From contig NZ_LNNH01000043.1 in assembly GCF_001542915.1 (NCBI RefSeq), positions 18,195 through 82,194 on the forward strand: 64,000 nt of DNA, in the 5' to 3' direction. This DNA is from Peribacillus simplex. GTDB lineage: Bacteria > Bacillota > Bacilli > Bacillales > DSM-1321. The position numbers and the translations under genes are program-made. Under the pieces are notes generated by a model. That model saw only the letters and a program-made list of their open reading frames with translations, had not been told where the DNA came from and made no database searches. Within the stretch, counting starts at the first letter, position 1. Each line of letters opens with the position of its first letter. Below, piece after piece: positions 36,828 to 46,267 of the stretch.

Positions 36828-37627
36828 CGTTTCCCCCCCATTCCCGTCTGCCTAACTCGCTGGGTGATGAAGTAATAAACGATGACCAGCAGCAATGTCA
36901 CGACAAACAGCAGAGTCGATAACGCATTGATATTCAATGAAATCCCGCGGCGGGCCAATGAATAGATTTCCACGGAAAGAGTGGAGAATCCGTTGCCGGT
37001 CACGAAAAACGTCACCGCAAAATCATCAAGTGAATAAGTGAGTGCCATGAAGAATCCCGCAAAGATACCTGGCAAAATGTACGGTAGGACGACCTTCGTC
37101 AATACATCCCACCGACTTGCCCCTAAATCACGCGCCGCATCGATCAGGGTTGGGCTCATTTCCTGAAGCTTCGGCAGGACAAGCAGCACAACGATCGGGA
37201 TGCTGAAGGCGATATGCGACAGCAGCACCGAGTAGAATCCAAGCTTGATTCCGGCCATCGTGAAAAGAATCAGGAAGGAAGCACCGATGATAACATCAGG
37301 ACTGACAATCAATACGTTATTCAGTGACAATACCGTATTCTTTGCCTTGCTGCTCGTAAACGACCGAATCCCGATCGCTCCAATCACCCCTATGATCGTG
37401 GCGATGAGAGCCGATAATAACGCAATGACAAGGGTATTCAATACGATGATCAGCAGCCTTGTATCTTTGAACAGCTCCTTGTACCACTCCATGGTGAATC
37501 CTTTAAAGTCATACATCGTTCCACCGCTGTTGAACGAGTAAAACACTAAAAAGAAAATCGGTGCATAGAGTATGAGAAAAATTAAAACGAGAAACGCCTT
37601 TGATAATGGCGATAATTTATTGCTCAT
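36824..37627 (-). CDS. potC: Spermidine/putrescine ABC permease PotC
   Basis: Inner-membrane permease with six helices, 267 residues. The cytoplasmic coupling EAA-type loop is DAARDLGASRWDVLTKVVLP, where PotC pairs with PotA. The ATG at 37627 lies directly behind the potB stop (TAAAATG) and follows AGGGTG. An in-frame GTG three codons upstream overlaps potB. It works with PotB to form the heterodimeric channel for polyamines delivered by PotD. Confidence 0.93.
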   Translation of the reverse strand: MSNKLSPLSKAFLVLIFLILYAPIFFLVFYSFNSGGTMYDFKGFTMEWYKELFKDTRLLIIVLNTLVIALLSALIATIIGVIGAIGIRSFTSSKAKNTVLSLNNVLIVSPDVIIGASFLILFTMAGIKLGFYSVLLSHIAFSIPIVVLLVLPKLQEMSPTLIDAARDLGASRWDVLTKVVLPYILPGIFAGFFMALTYSLDDFAVTFFVTGNGFSTLSVEIYSLARRGISLNINALSTLLFVVTLLLVIVYYFITQRVRQTGMGGKR

Positions 37628-37628
37628 T

Positions 37629-38432
37629 TTACACACCCTGCTTTCGGTTACCCGTTACAAACATAATCAGGAACATGATAATAATCAAAAACACAGCAAT
37701 CGTCGAGCCCATTCCCCAATCCTGGGTCACGAGAAAATGCTGTTCAATCGCCGTACCAAGCGTGATGACACGGTTACCGGCAATCAACCTTGTAAGCATG
37801 AACAATGAAAGCGCCGGGATGAAGACGACTTGGCATCCCGTCTTTACACCATCAAGCGTCAAAGGGAAAATGACGCGGCGAAATGTCATCCACCGGGACG
37901 CACCCAGGTCATTGGCCGCATCCAAAAGGGTGGGATTCAGTTCATCCAGCGCATTGAAGATCGGCAGGATCATGAATGGGATGAAGATATAAACCGAAAC
38001 GAATATGAAACTGAAATCAGTAAAAAGAATTTGCTGACTGCCGATTCCGATTACCTCGAGAAAACCATTCGCCACACCATATGTGCCAAAAATCCCAATG
38101 AAGGCATAAGCCTTCAAGAGTAAGTTGATCCAGGAGGGGACGATGATCAGTAAAAGCCACAGCTGCTTGTGCTTGGTTTTCGTTAACAACAAAGCGGTCG
38201 GGTACGCGACCAAAAGTGATATGGCCGTAATCAGGAAGGCATACCAAAATGAGCTCAATGTCATTCTTAAATAAACGGGTGTAAAGAACTTCTGATAGTT
38301 TACCAAGGATAGATTTCCTTCGATGTCAAAGAAGGAATAGTAAAGGATCAGCAGAATCGGTGCAATCACGAATAAGGCGATCCATAAGACATAGGGTATG
38401 AAGAATATATTCTTTGATAGTTTATTCTGCAT
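37629..38432 (-). CDS. potB: Spermidine/putrescine ABC permease PotB
   Basis: Six-helix permease, 267 residues from the ATG at 38432, which overlaps the end of potA by 11 bp and has GAGGA seven bases upstream. The coupling loop is [40 protein letters not shown] forms the first membrane segment, as in other PotB proteins. An upstream in-frame start at 38504 would extend into potA with unrelated sequence and is not favoured. Confidence 0.93.
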   Translation of the reverse strand: MQNKLSKNIFFIPYVLWIALFVIAPILLILYYSFFDIEGNLSLVNYQKFFTPVYLRMTLSSFWYAFLITAISLLVAYPTALLLTKTKHKQLWLLLIIVPSWINLLLKAYAFIGIFGTYGVANGFLEVIGIGSQQILFTDFSFIFVSVYIFIPFMILPIFNALDELNPTLLDAANDLGASRWMTFRRVIFPLTLDGVKTGCQVVFIPALSLFMLTRLIAGNRVITLGTAIEQHFLVTQDWGMGSTIAVFLIIIMFLIMFVTGNRKQGV

Positions 38433-39531
38433 GGCTTTCCTCATCATGATACGCTTCCAAACGCTTATCGAATTCTTCTTCCGTCTCGCCCAATCGCATG
38501 ACATGGATTGCTTCCGGATCGAAGTGCAGGCCTATTTCATCGCCAACGGTCGCCTTTTTGGTTGATTGGACAAGCCATTCATTTCCATCATGATCATAGC
38601 AGCTGATTTCATAATGAACACCGCGGAATAGCTGGGAATCGACCCGGACTTGGAGCTTTCCGCGATCGACGGAGGTAATTTCCAAATCCTCCGGACGAAT
38701 GACAATATCGACAGCTTCATTACTGTTCAATCCCTGGTCTACACATTCGAACTGCCTTCCGACGAACTCCACCAGGTAATCTTGGATCATTTTTCCTTTT
38801 ACGATATTCGACTCACCGATGAAATCGGCGACGAATCGATTCAGCGGTTCATCATAAATATCCGTAGGAGTCCCGCTTTGCTGGATCTTCCCTTTGTTAA
38901 GGACAAAGATCTCGTCTGACATCGCCAACGCCTCTTCTTGGTCATGCGTAACGAAGATGAACGTGATTCCCAGTCTTTGCTGGAGCTCACGCAATTCATA
39001 TTGCATTTCAGTACGAAGCTTCAAATCAAGGGCAGAAAGCGGCTCATCCAGGAGGATGACCTCAGGTTCATTGACAATCGCCCTGGCAATCGCGACCCGC
39101 TGCCGCTGTCCGCCGGACATTTCCCTGATCTCCCGTTTTTCATAGCCGTCCAAATTGACAAAACTGAGAGCTTCCTTCACCTTTTTTTCCACTTCCGAGT
39201 TTTTCATTTTTTTGATCCTCAAGCCGAAGGCCACATTTTCAAACACATTCAAATGGGGAAAAAGGGCATAATCTTGAAAAACCGTATTCACTTGCCTCTT
39301 ATTGGCTGGTACATTATTGATCTTTTTTCCTTCAAAATAAATATCGCCTTTGGACGCTTCCGTAAATCCCGCAATCAAGCGAAGGATCGTTGTCTTCCCA
39401 CAGCCGGAAGGACCCAGGAGCGTATAGAACTTCCCTCTCTCGATTTCAAAGCTTACGTTATCAAGTACTACCGTATCATCATCAAATTGCTTCGTAACCT
39501 GCTCAAAGCGTATTATATTCTCGTTAGCCAT
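38422..39531 (-). CDS. potA: Spermidine/putrescine ABC ATPase PotA
   Basis: ATPase driving polyamine import, 369 residues. Walker [11 protein letters not shown]-loop [10 protein letters not shown], signature [15 protein letters not shown], Walker [13 protein letters not shown] and switch His THDQEEA are intact. A C-terminal regulatory TOBE-type domain occupies about 245-350. The start is the ATG at 39531 with GAGGGGGAG upstream, rather than an in-frame ATG nine codons earlier. It is the first structural gene of the pot operon, 74 bp downstream of the regulator gene. Confidence 0.95.
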   Translation of the reverse strand: MANENIIRFEQVTKQFDDDTVVLDNVSFEIERGKFYTLLGPSGCGKTTILRLIAGFTEASKGDIYFEGKKINNVPANKRQVNTVFQDYALFPHLNVFENVAFGLRIKKMKNSEVEKKVKEALSFVNLDGYEKREIREMSGGQRQRVAIARAIVNEPEVILLDEPLSALDLKLRTEMQYELRELQQRLGITFIFVTHDQEEALAMSDEIFVLNKGKIQQSGTPTDIYDEPLNRFVADFIGESNIVKGKMIQDYLVEFVGRQFECVDQGLNSNEAVDIVIRPEDLEITSVDRGKLQVRVDSQLFRGVHYEISCYDHDGNEWLVQSTKKATVGDEIGLHFDPEAIHVMRLGETEEEFDKRLEAYHDEESHAE

Positions 39532-39605
39532 TGCTACTCCCCCTCTTTCCATTACCATACTTATCTATCTTTACCCTAAACGGACGGTTGCATTTGTTTA
39601 AAAGC

Positions 39606-40148
39606 CTATAAATATGATTTCGTCACCACAAGCAGTAATTCGGAAGGACCCTCGAAATCGTTGACGATTTGATGTTCGTCAGAAGCATGGAAGTATATCG
39701 ATTCCCCGGCATGGGCGAAATAGGAATGTGTGCCGAGCTTTACAATGACTCTTCCGCTCAATACATAACCGAACGTTTCCGATAAGGACGGCTCGAATTG
39801 TTTGAATTCGCTTTTTTCCTGAAGAGTGAGGCGAATCGGTTCCATTTCCTTCTCATTCGATTCGGGGACGAGCCACTGAATCTGATAGCCCCGTTCCTCA
39901 TCGATAAAGAATGTTTGGGCTTCTTCTTCATACACCACTTTTTGGACCAGTTCCTCTTCATCGAAGAACTGCGTCGGCTTGCAGCCAAGAACTTCCAAAA
40001 TATTAAAAAGAGTTTCAATGGAAGGGGAACTTAGATCTCTTTCCAATTGCGAAATATACCCCTTGCTTAGGTCCGTTCTTTCCCCCAGTTCCTCCTGGGT
40101 CAGCCCTTTTTTCAAGCGAAGGTTCTTTATTTTCTTTCCAATTTGCAT
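39606..40148 (-). CDS. potR: XRE-cupin regulator of polyamine transport
   Basis: A 180-residue regulator with an N-terminal XRE-type helix-turn-helix (KGLTQEELGERTDLSKGYIS, about 14-33) and a C-terminal cupin (about 105-178) that would sense a small ligand. It is of the PuuR/PotR type found ahead of potABCD in several Bacillus species. Two operator-like palindromes and a promoter lie directly upstream, suggesting autoregulation, and potA follows 74 bp downstream. The ATG at 40148 lacks a strong ribosome site (GAGGGTAATACG upstream gives a modest GAGGG). The inducer is probably a polyamine, by inference from context. Confidence 0.87.
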   Translation of the reverse strand: MQIGKKIKNLRLKKGLTQEELGERTDLSKGYISQLERDLSSPSIETLFNILEVLGCKPTQFFDEEELVQKVVYEEEAQTFFIDEERGYQIQWLVPESNEKEMEPIRLTLQEKSEFKQFEPSLSETFGYVLSGRVIVKLGTHSYFAHAGESIYFHASDEHQIVNDFEGPSELLLVVTKSYL

Positions 40149-40164
40149 CGTATTACCCTCAATC

Positions 40165-40265
40165 GGTTTACTTATAGTAAACCTACAGTCATTAAAGTTT
40201 GATATAAGTAAACTTTCAGTTTAATTTAACGAATTTTATTATACAGGAAATATAAGAAACTTCAA
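40165..40265 (-). promoter_or_regulatory. potR promoter with two palindromic operators
   Basis: Minus-strand -35 TTGAAG (40260-40265) and perfect -10 TATAAT (40238-40243) with a 16-bp spacer. Downstream lie a perfect palindrome GGTTTACT-TAT-AGTAAACC (40165-40183) and a looser inverted repeat AAAGTTT-N9-AAACTTT (40194-40216) that also contains AGTAAACTTT. The shared AGTAAAC half-site suggests two binding sites for the same regulator, probably the XRE-cupin protein itself. Confidence 0.7.
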
Positions 40266-40280
40266 TCGAAATTTCAGCTC

Positions 40281-40312
40281 AAAAAAAAGGGCCTGCATGT
40301 TGGCAGCCCTTC
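40281..40312 (-). terminator. Terminator of hemY
   Basis: On the minus strand, AAGGG/CCCTT plus CTGC/GCAG pair with one bulged base, followed by eight T. It lies 3 bp past the hemY stop. Confidence 0.85.
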
Positions 40313-40314
40313 AT

Positions 40315-41700
40315 TTACAACTTCGCATAAATTGCTTGTGCTTTCTTTTCTCCATCCGCAATACAGTCCGGTATTCCGACACCATTGTAAGAACAGCCCG
40401 CAAGCAAAACATTCGGATAATCCTTGGCCATTTTCGCTTCTAAAGATTGAACGATTTGAGGGTGTTTCATATGGTAGTTCGGCATATTTTCATGCCATTT
40501 GGTCACTTCACTCGTTATCGGCGTTCCGGTAATCGCCAAACTATTTTTAATGTCGTGTAAGGCCACTTTGATTAACTCCTGTTTTGTAAGAGAGCGTAAC
40601 CGTTCATAGTCAGGACTTGAGCTTTTATAGAAAAGTCTTACCAAAAGTTGACTTTTTTCAGACGTATGTTCCCATTTCCGGCTCGTCCAGGTGCAGGCAT
40701 TGCAAATCAAGTCACTATTATCACCAGCAATGAAGCCAGTCCCATCATTAGGAAGCATGCTGTCCGGGATATCGAATCCGAGATAAATGCTGATCATCGA
40801 GCTATCGACCAAGCCAGCAAAGTCTTGATCCAGTTCCTGATCACCCAATAGTTTCCGGGCAACGGTGTGCGGCGTACTCAATACGATGAAGTCCGTTTCA
40901 AGCGTTTCACCATTTTCCAAGGCGACGATATACCCTTGTCCATCCTTGCTTATTTTTTCCGCTTTGACCCCTTTTATGATTTCCACCATCTCAAGGCATT
41001 CCTCCATGCGATCAATCAGGACCGACAGGCCGTTTTTGAATGAAAGGAACTTCTTATTTCCCTTGCTTTGGTATTTATCCTTATTTTCCGATAGGCCGCG
41101 GATGATGCTGCCATATTCATTTTTATAATCAAGCATTTCAGGAAGTGTTTTCGCAATGGTCAATTCATTTAATTTCCCAGAATACACACCAGATAGGACA
41201 GGAGAAATCTGTTTATGCACCAATTCCTTGCCTAAGAAGCTTTCAAGAAATAAGCCGATCGAGTCATTTTTCGTAAACGTCTCATTTTTTGTATAGAAAT
41301 CCTTTAAGGCATCGACCTTGCCTTGTGCTGAGACCAATTCACTGCTCGCCAAGGACTCCAGGCTCATCGGGATGCCGAATAAAGCATCTTCAGGAATTTT
41401 TTTTAGCACGCCATCCGTATGGATGAATGATTTTCCCGTCGCATTATAGACCACTTGATCTTCCAGGCCCAACTCCTTGAGAAAGGGCTTTATATTCTGC
41501 TTCCTCGCTACAATGGAATCGGCCCCTGCCTCTATTTTGAATGGACCGTCATGGACCGTCCTGATTTTACCGCCCAATTTTTCATTGCCTTCTATTAAAA
41601 TTAATCGTACGGATTGGCTGGCCGTTTTTACTGCTTGCTGTAAATGATACATGGTTGATAGGCCGGTAATGCCCCCACCTACGACTACGACTGTTTTCAT
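40315..41700 (-). CDS. hemY: Coproporphyrinogen III / protoporphyrinogen oxidase
   Basis: FAD-dependent six-electron oxidation of the porphyrinogen ring in haem synthesis. In Firmicutes this enzyme acts on coproporphyrinogen III. 461 residues, with dinucleotide-binding VVGGGITGLSTMYHLQ at the N terminus, the second FAD contact EGNEKLGGKIRTV, and the C-terminal FAD segment LLAGCSYNGVGIPDCI. There is no signal peptide, so it is soluble or peripheral. The ATG at 41700 follows GAGGTG at a long spacing. The gene stands alone, without hemE and hemH beside it, so it may be a separate or second copy relative to the usual hemEHY operon. Confidence 0.93.
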   Translation of the reverse strand: MKTVVVVGGGITGLSTMYHLQQAVKTASQSVRLILIEGNEKLGGKIRTVHDGPFKIEAGADSIVARKQNIKPFLKELGLEDQVVYNATGKSFIHTDGVLKKIPEDALFGIPMSLESLASSELVSAQGKVDALKDFYTKNETFTKNDSIGLFLESFLGKELVHKQISPVLSGVYSGKLNELTIAKTLPEMLDYKNEYGSIIRGLSENKDKYQSKGNKKFLSFKNGLSVLIDRMEECLEMVEIIKGVKAEKISKDGQGYIVALENGETLETDFIVLSTPHTVARKLLGDQELDQDFAGLVDSSMISIYLGFDIPDSMLPNDGTGFIAGDNSDLICNACTWTSRKWEHTSEKSQLLVRLFYKSSSPDYERLRSLTKQELIKVALHDIKNSLAITGTPITSEVTKWHENMPNYHMKHPQIVQSLEAKMAKDYPNVLLAGCSYNGVGIPDCIADGEKKAQAIYAKL

Positions 41701-41768
41701 CTATGAATACACCTCGATTAACGAAATTTACATTAAATAAAGTGTACCATAATGGAGCCGAATAATTA

Positions 41769-41795
41769 AAAACGGCCATTCAAATTGGCCATTTT
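41769..41795. terminator. Terminator upstream of hemY, downstream of the GNAT remnant
   Basis: AAAATGGCCA / TGGCCGTTTT on the minus strand form a 10-bp stem (one G-U pair) with a 7-nt loop, continuing into TTAATT. It can act in both directions. It would end transcripts from the GNAT pseudogene. Confidence 0.75.
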
Positions 41796-41880
41796 CCCTT
41801 GAAGGCATGTAACAATTTAGACAAAGAAAAAAATCCCAACATGGATTGAACCCTTATTCCGAATCCAATGCATTCAATCA

Positions 41881-42285
41881 TCACTCCATGAACTGCATCC
41901 ACCAGCTTCTGCCTTCCTTCCTGGTCCCTGTATCCCGAAAAACCGATTTCTTATAAAGGATTTTCGCAATCACATTCATTTAAATAAGTGATTCCTTGTC
42001 CGGAAATCACGCTCGGAGGGAGCCGCAAAGTCTTCTTCGCAACCCTTTTCCTTGATATTTTCGATCAATAAGCAATCCGCGAAGCAAAATCGCTTCCCTT
42101 TCATTGGTGAAGGAGCTGATGTTACCGCCAACATGTAAAACGAAAAAGCAGGCCGGAATGTCACCTGCCATGTTAACGAAGGGATGCCCATCCTCAGGAT
42201 TATCTGATCCCGTCTCTCTTAAGGTACGCTCTTCATCTTTAATTATTTTAGGGTCATTCGATGCCGCCTGGAGCATTCCCTCCAT
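41881..42285 (-). pseudogene. Decayed GNAT-family N-acetyltransferase
   Basis: From 42285 the frame reads a GNAT fold: PACFFVLHVGGNISSF, then the acetyl-CoA approach EAILLRGLLIDRKYQGKG (the family's Q/RxxGxG/A motif), and stops at TGA soon after. The expected C-terminal part continues downstream in the same frame beyond two in-frame stops, as KILYKKSVFRDTGTRKEGRS, and ends at the TGA at 41881-41883. The intact family equivalent would be about 170-190 residues. No good start or ribosome site exists at the left end, and the preceding terminator of the antiporter gene abuts it, so the N terminus is also missing. The disruption looks genuine, although sequencing errors cannot be excluded. Confidence 0.75.
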
Positions 42286-42293
42286 ATACCAAA

Positions 42294-42326
42294 GAAGCGC
42301 CGCCGAGGAAATCGGCAGCGCTCCTT
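42294..42326 (-). terminator. Terminator of the Na+/H+ antiporter gene
   Basis: On the minus strand, GGAGCGCTGCCGA pairs with TCGGCGGCGCTTC through G-U-compatible positions around a TTTCC loop. A weak T tail (TTTGG) follows. It lies 6 bp after the antiporter stop. Confidence 0.75.
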
Positions 42327-42332
42327 AAGTTC

Positions 42333-44381
42333 TTATTGATGTGTGTTTTCATTGATCGTCAATGCTTCACGCAAATTGATTTGATGACGGAGAATATTGG
42401 CAACTTCACGGGAAATTTGTCTTGTTTCAAACATCTCCTGTACTTCATCACGCTCTGCCTGAATCGCCTTATAAAATAGCTCTCTTTCATATTCGACCAT
42501 TTTACTAGGGACTCGGCCTCTATTTTCCCGTTTGCATTTCAAAATCAACACTTTATATTCTTCAATGATCATCGAGGATGTCTCATGGTTTTCGGCATTA
42601 ATGCCGGCTTGTATCTCTTGAATGGCAGCTTTATACATCCTGACTTTAAGGTCCCTCACCTTTTCCAGCCGCTCAATGTTGAATCTTCTTGTTTCATTTT
42701 TATTAGGGAAAAATAATTTAAAGATTCTCAACATACTTCTTTTGAAAAGTGTTACGGATCTCAAAAGGCGGAATTTCATCAGGTTAGTCACCGCGCCCTC
42801 CATCCGTTGGATATATTCCTTGCATATAAATGCCGTTTCTTTATCCACTTTCTCATCCTTGATAAGCTTATCGAGGAATCTTTGTTCTGCCTCAAGTGCC
42901 TTGAAGCGAAGAACCTTTTCTTCTTCTCTTAATACAGCGGGCTCTTTCTCTTGTTCTACATAGGAAAGTGCATTGATTTTCGTATGGTATCTCGATATGA
43001 TCGATAACGCCGCTTCACGGTTTTCATCGGTCATTTGCGATTCTATAACTTTGATTGCCGCTTGATGTGTGTGAATCGCAGCCGCTTTCGATTTGTCAGC
43101 CTGTTTATCCACGACCTCCTCTTCGTCCGTTCGTGCTACAATCGGCAAAAACACACTTGCGACAACCAATGTCAGCAATATGACCCCGGCTGCAATGAAG
43201 ATGATCAACGAACGCTCCGGGAAAGGAGTTCCATCTGCCAATACATACGGAATCGAGAATGAACCCGCTAACGTTACAGCTCCTCGAACTCCGGAAATGG
43301 TGATGATTCCGGCCGCCTTCATATCTGGTTTTTGAGCTCCTGCTTTTTTCGTGAACCAACCGATCGACCAGGCCGCCAAGAGCCAAATGAATCGTAAAGC
43401 GAAGAGGAAAAGTGTGATGATCACGATATAAATAATCACTTGTCCGTTATTGAAGGCTGGATCTTCGAATATGGTCTGCGCCACGCTTGGGATTTGCAGG
43501 CCCAGTAATACGAAAACCAGTCCATTCAGTACATACAAAATAACAGACCATGTGCTTTTGGAAACAACCTGCAACTCCACCGTCGGTGATATTTCCCGAT
43601 CCCGTTCTATTGCATGGACAATCCCCCCGGCGACAACTGCTAAAATACCAGAAAGGTGAAAATGCTCCACAGCGAGGAAAATGATAAAAGGAGTCAGGAT
43701 TTGGATCAGCATGTGCATCGTAACATCTTCCATGCCAAGGCGGCGAAGGAACACACGCAGTCTGATAATGATGAAGGCAATGAGGGCACCTCCTGCAAAA
43801 CCGCCGATCGCAATCCATATGAAACTAAACGTTGCATCCACCAAGGAGAAAACACCAGTGACTGTAGCTGCCACAGCGAACTTAAATGCGACAAGGCCCG
43901 AAGCATCATTCATTAGCCCTTCCCCTTCAAGAAGATGCAGAATGCTCTTCGGCAGCTTAACACGGCTTGCCATCGCGCTGACCGCCACTACATCCGTAGG
44001 GGACAAAATCGCAGCTAAAGCGAATGCAGCCGGCAATGGAATCGAAGGGATCAACCAGTTAATTAAATAACCGCCAGACCAAACCGTCAAGAATACGAGG
44101 CCCAATGCAAGCATGAGAATGGGCGCCCTCAGCTTCCAAAGCGCTGTACGCGGCACGTTCTTCCCATCATTGAATAAAAGGGGTGCGATGAACAACAGCA
44201 AAAACAGCTCTGTCTCCAACTCGACGTGGATCCCAAGCAGGACCTCCAGCAAAACCCCCAATGAAATTTGAATTAATGGTACAGGTATAAAGGGTATAAA
44301 ATGGTTAATTACATTGGACATTCCAATTAATATTAGAAGGGCCAATATAATAAGAAAAAACTCCATACAAACATCTAACAT
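42333..44381 (-). CDS. CPA1-family Na+/H+ (monovalent cation/proton) antiporter
   Basis: A 682-residue antiporter. Residues 1-415 hold about 12 membrane helices, including ALAAILSPTDVVAVSAM (the CPA1 ion-site TD motif) and EGLMNDASGLVAFKFA (the conserved ND pair). From about 420 to 682 there is a long, charged, largely helical cytoplasmic tail, probably regulatory. The plan matches Bacillus NhaK/YvgP-type CPA1 exchangers, which exchange Na+, K+ or Li+ for H+. The ATG at 44381 directly abuts AGAGG; an ATG at 44366 is an alternative five codons later. It is monocistronic with its own terminator. Confidence 0.88.
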   Translation of the reverse strand: MLDVCMEFFLIILALLILIGMSNVINHFIPFIPVPLIQISLGVLLEVLLGIHVELETELFLLLFIAPLLFNDGKNVPRTALWKLRAPILMLALGLVFLTVWSGGYLINWLIPSIPLPAAFALAAILSPTDVVAVSAMASRVKLPKSILHLLEGEGLMNDASGLVAFKFAVAATVTGVFSLVDATFSFIWIAIGGFAGGALIAFIIIRLRVFLRRLGMEDVTMHMLIQILTPFIIFLAVEHFHLSGILAVVAGGIVHAIERDREISPTVELQVVSKSTWSVILYVLNGLVFVLLGLQIPSVAQTIFEDPAFNNGQVIIYIVIITLFLFALRFIWLLAAWSIGWFTKKAGAQKPDMKAAGIITISGVRGAVTLAGSFSIPYVLADGTPFPERSLIIFIAAGVILLTLVVASVFLPIVARTDEEEVVDKQADKSKAAAIHTHQAAIKVIESQMTDENREAALSIISRYHTKINALSYVEQEKEPAVLREEEKVLRFKALEAEQRFLDKLIKDEKVDKETAFICKEYIQRMEGAVTNLMKFRLLRSVTLFKRSMLRIFKLFFPNKNETRRFNIERLEKVRDLKVRMYKAAIQEIQAGINAENHETSSMIIEEYKVLILKCKRENRGRVPSKMVEYERELFYKAIQAERDEVQEMFETRQISREVANILRHQINLREALTINENTHQ

Positions 44382-44741
44382 CCTCTCTCATCTATTTTCA
44401 TACCTATAAGCGTAACATATTTAGAGCGATTCATTCATGCAATTACTATTCTTGCCTAGAATCGCCCGGAATAAAGATGCCATTTTCCCCGCCTAATCAA
44501 CCGTCATCGAAGTCAGGGAAATGACGTCCTGCCCAACAGCTAAATCTCGCTTTTTTGTCCCGCTCATAGCGTGATCGAGACGAATTAAATTGGACACAGG
44601 TCGAATTATTGCCGGCGGTGGACGAAGTATTATCAGTATAAGCCGAAAAAAGCTGAGCGGGCAGCATCGGCCCGAGCAGCTTTTCCAACATTCATGATTC
44701 GTGTGATACATATCCAGGATTCCAGGCGGGTACACATTTCC
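44382..44741. other. 360-bp interval without a convincing gene
   Basis: Between the antiporter start and the BmrU-like stop, both on the minus strand. The right part holds the BmrU-like terminator (44647-44684). The middle (about 44490-44640) is open on the minus strand for some 60-80 codons in two frames, but with no ribosome site and no recognisable motif. I cannot assign it; it may be a gene relic or the antiporter's upstream region. Confidence 0.5.
44647..44684 (-). terminator. Terminator of the BmrU-like lipid kinase gene
   Basis: AAAAGCTG/CAGCTTTT and CGGGC/GCCCG form a long, slightly interrupted stem. On the minus strand it is followed by TTTTTT. It lies about 58 bp after the stop codon. 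Confidence 0.82.
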
Positions 44742-45641
44742 TCATTCAGCTGATGCCGTATCCGGGACAAGCAGACGAAGATGTTTATGCAAGACAGTTG
44801 CCTGGACAGGAAGGAGGAAGCCTTCATCTCCATCAATGTTGACTTTAATGTCCTCGGGAGTGGATAAGTGGAGCTTGGATGTTTGAATATATTCGACTTC
44901 ATCATGTTCCTTGATCTCGCCCTTTATTAAACTAGGGATGATCTTGAGGAGAAGGGGGAGAGACAAGTCTTTAATGATGAAGGTGTGCAGCTTTCCATCA
45001 TTCACTTCCGCGTCTGGTGCAAGCCGCTCGAAGCCGCCGACAGAGTTAGTCATTGTCGCGATTAATAAATGGGCCTCACCGATCCATCTTCCTTGGTCAT
45101 GTTCAACCGTTAACGGAAATGGATTCTTCTTGATGACGGCTTTTGCTCCTTCCATGAAATAAGCAAAGGAGCCGAGGCGGGTTTTTTGTTCAACGGATAC
45201 ATTATAGGTAGCCTCGGCGATCGGACCGACCGCCAAAACATTCATGAAGTAACGATCATTGATTTTCCCGATGTCGGATTCTTTCATTTTCCTATCCTTA
45301 ATGATGTCTATCGCCGCTTCCGGATTCAGGGGGATACCTAATGATCTAGCGAAATCATTAACGGTACCAAGCGGGATGATCCCGAATGCCGGGCGATGTT
45401 CCTGTTCCGCCAGCCCATTCACGATCTCATTCACCGTTCCGTCCCCGCCCATCGATATGACAGCATCGTACCTTTTGGCACATGCCTCCTTGGCAAATTC
45501 CGTAGCATCTCCTTCTCCCTTCGTTTTAAGAACGGTCACCTGATCGTACATCTCCCCCAGCACCTTTTCTGCATTCGGCAAAATCTTACCTGCCTTTTCC
45601 TTACCTGAAGATGGATTTATGATAATCATCACTTTCGACAT
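44742..45641 (-). CDS. Diacylglycerol/lipid kinase-family protein (BmrU-like)
   Basis: A 299-residue member of the DagK/YegS lipid kinase family, which phosphorylates diacylglycerol, sphingoid or related lipids. The N-terminal nucleotide domain shows IIINPSSGK and the catalytic loop SMGGDGTVNEIVNGL, followed by GIIPLGTVNDFARSLGIP. The C-terminal beta-sandwich (about 140-290) binds lipid and ends with EDIKVNIDGDEG. All the usual ATP-site motifs are intact. GGGAGGT precedes the ATG at 45641. Paralogues are common in Bacillus (DgkB, YtlR, BmrU), so the exact lipid substrate is uncertain. Confidence 0.9.
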   Translation of the reverse strand: MSKVMIIINPSSGKEKAGKILPNAEKVLGEMYDQVTVLKTKGEGDATEFAKEACAKRYDAVISMGGDGTVNEIVNGLAEQEHRPAFGIIPLGTVNDFARSLGIPLNPEAAIDIIKDRKMKESDIGKINDRYFMNVLAVGPIAEATYNVSVEQKTRLGSFAYFMEGAKAVIKKNPFPLTVEHDQGRWIGEAHLLIATMTNSVGGFERLAPDAEVNDGKLHTFIIKDLSLPLLLKIIPSLIKGEIKEHDEVEYIQTSKLHLSTPEDIKVNIDGDEGFLLPVQATVLHKHLRLLVPDTASAE

Positions 45642-46105
45642 AAGCTACCTCCCATTAATTCACTTCTATTAGCAAGTTACCTCTTTATTGAATTACTAAA
45701 ACCACAATGGTCATATTCTGATTGCCTATTTTTTTCCTCCTTGAAGCTCCTTCATCCAAAGCAAGCCTGCTGCCGGTCACATTCACCTATAAGAAGCATT
45801 CCTTTACCTTCTCGATTAACTTGCACCATCTGTTACAGTACTGGCGGTTAAATGGTCTCGATTCCGAGCATTTCTGCATTGGTTTTTCATTTATTAGATT
45901 TATTTTTTTGTAATTTCTTGATCTCCGTCAAGAAGAACGAGGAAAACATCGTGCAGTGAATCCTTGTCATCAAAGGGTTTTTACCTTTCCGCAAAATAAA
46001 TTTGAAATTTTCTGTAAAATACCTATACATTTTCCAAATTCGGGTATATACTGTATTATAACAACAAACAAACAACTTAAACTGTACTACAAGGAGGATC
46101 ATGAC
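45642..46105. other. 464-bp AT-rich interval before the YhfH-type array
   Basis: Divergent spacer between the BmrU-like gene and the array. No open frame with a ribosome site was found. A candidate plus-strand promoter lies at 46024-46052, close to the array. The rest is AT-rich with no clear repeats. Confidence 0.5.
46024..46052 (+). promoter_or_regulatory. Candidate promoter of the YhfH-type array
   Basis: TATACA (46024-46029), a 17-bp spacer and TATACT (46047-46052). The -35 is weak (4 of 6) and the -10 good. It lies about 50 bp upstream of the first mini-gene. Confidence 0.4.
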
Positions 46106-46240
46106 ATGCAAGCAAACCAAACAAATTCATTGACGATCGATTCCGTTACACATTGCCCCGAATGTGGTGAAGCACATGTCGACCATTCAAATTCCTATCT
46201 ATTGGAATGCGATCGCTGCCTTTCCAAACGCGAAGACTAA
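46106..46240 (+). CDS. YhfH-type zinc-ribbon mini-protein, copy 1 (divergent)
   Basis: A 44-residue peptide with two CxxC pairs (CPECGE and CDRC) ending in LSKRED. It shares the C-terminal half of copies 2-4 (SYLLECDxCLSKRED) but has an unrelated N terminus lacking the FFRxLPPKQ segment. AAGGAGG precedes the ATG by 9 bases. The four cysteines can hold one zinc. It is the first of four tandem mini-genes, all preceded by strong ribosome sites, and the function is unknown. Confidence 0.78.
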   Translation: MQANQTNSLTIDSVTHCPECGEAHVDHSNSYLLECDRCLSKRED

Positions 46241-46267
46241 TCGATCGAAATATGAGGAGGAATCATG

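Noticed and set aside
41976..42191. Separate 71-residue protein overlapping the GNAT remnant
   Set aside because: It is an out-of-frame reading of the same decayed acetyltransferase gene, without a ribosome site.
44493..44735. 80-codon minus-strand frame after the lipid kinase gene
   Set aside because: It starts without a ribosome site and runs through the lipid kinase terminator, so a stable product is unlikely.
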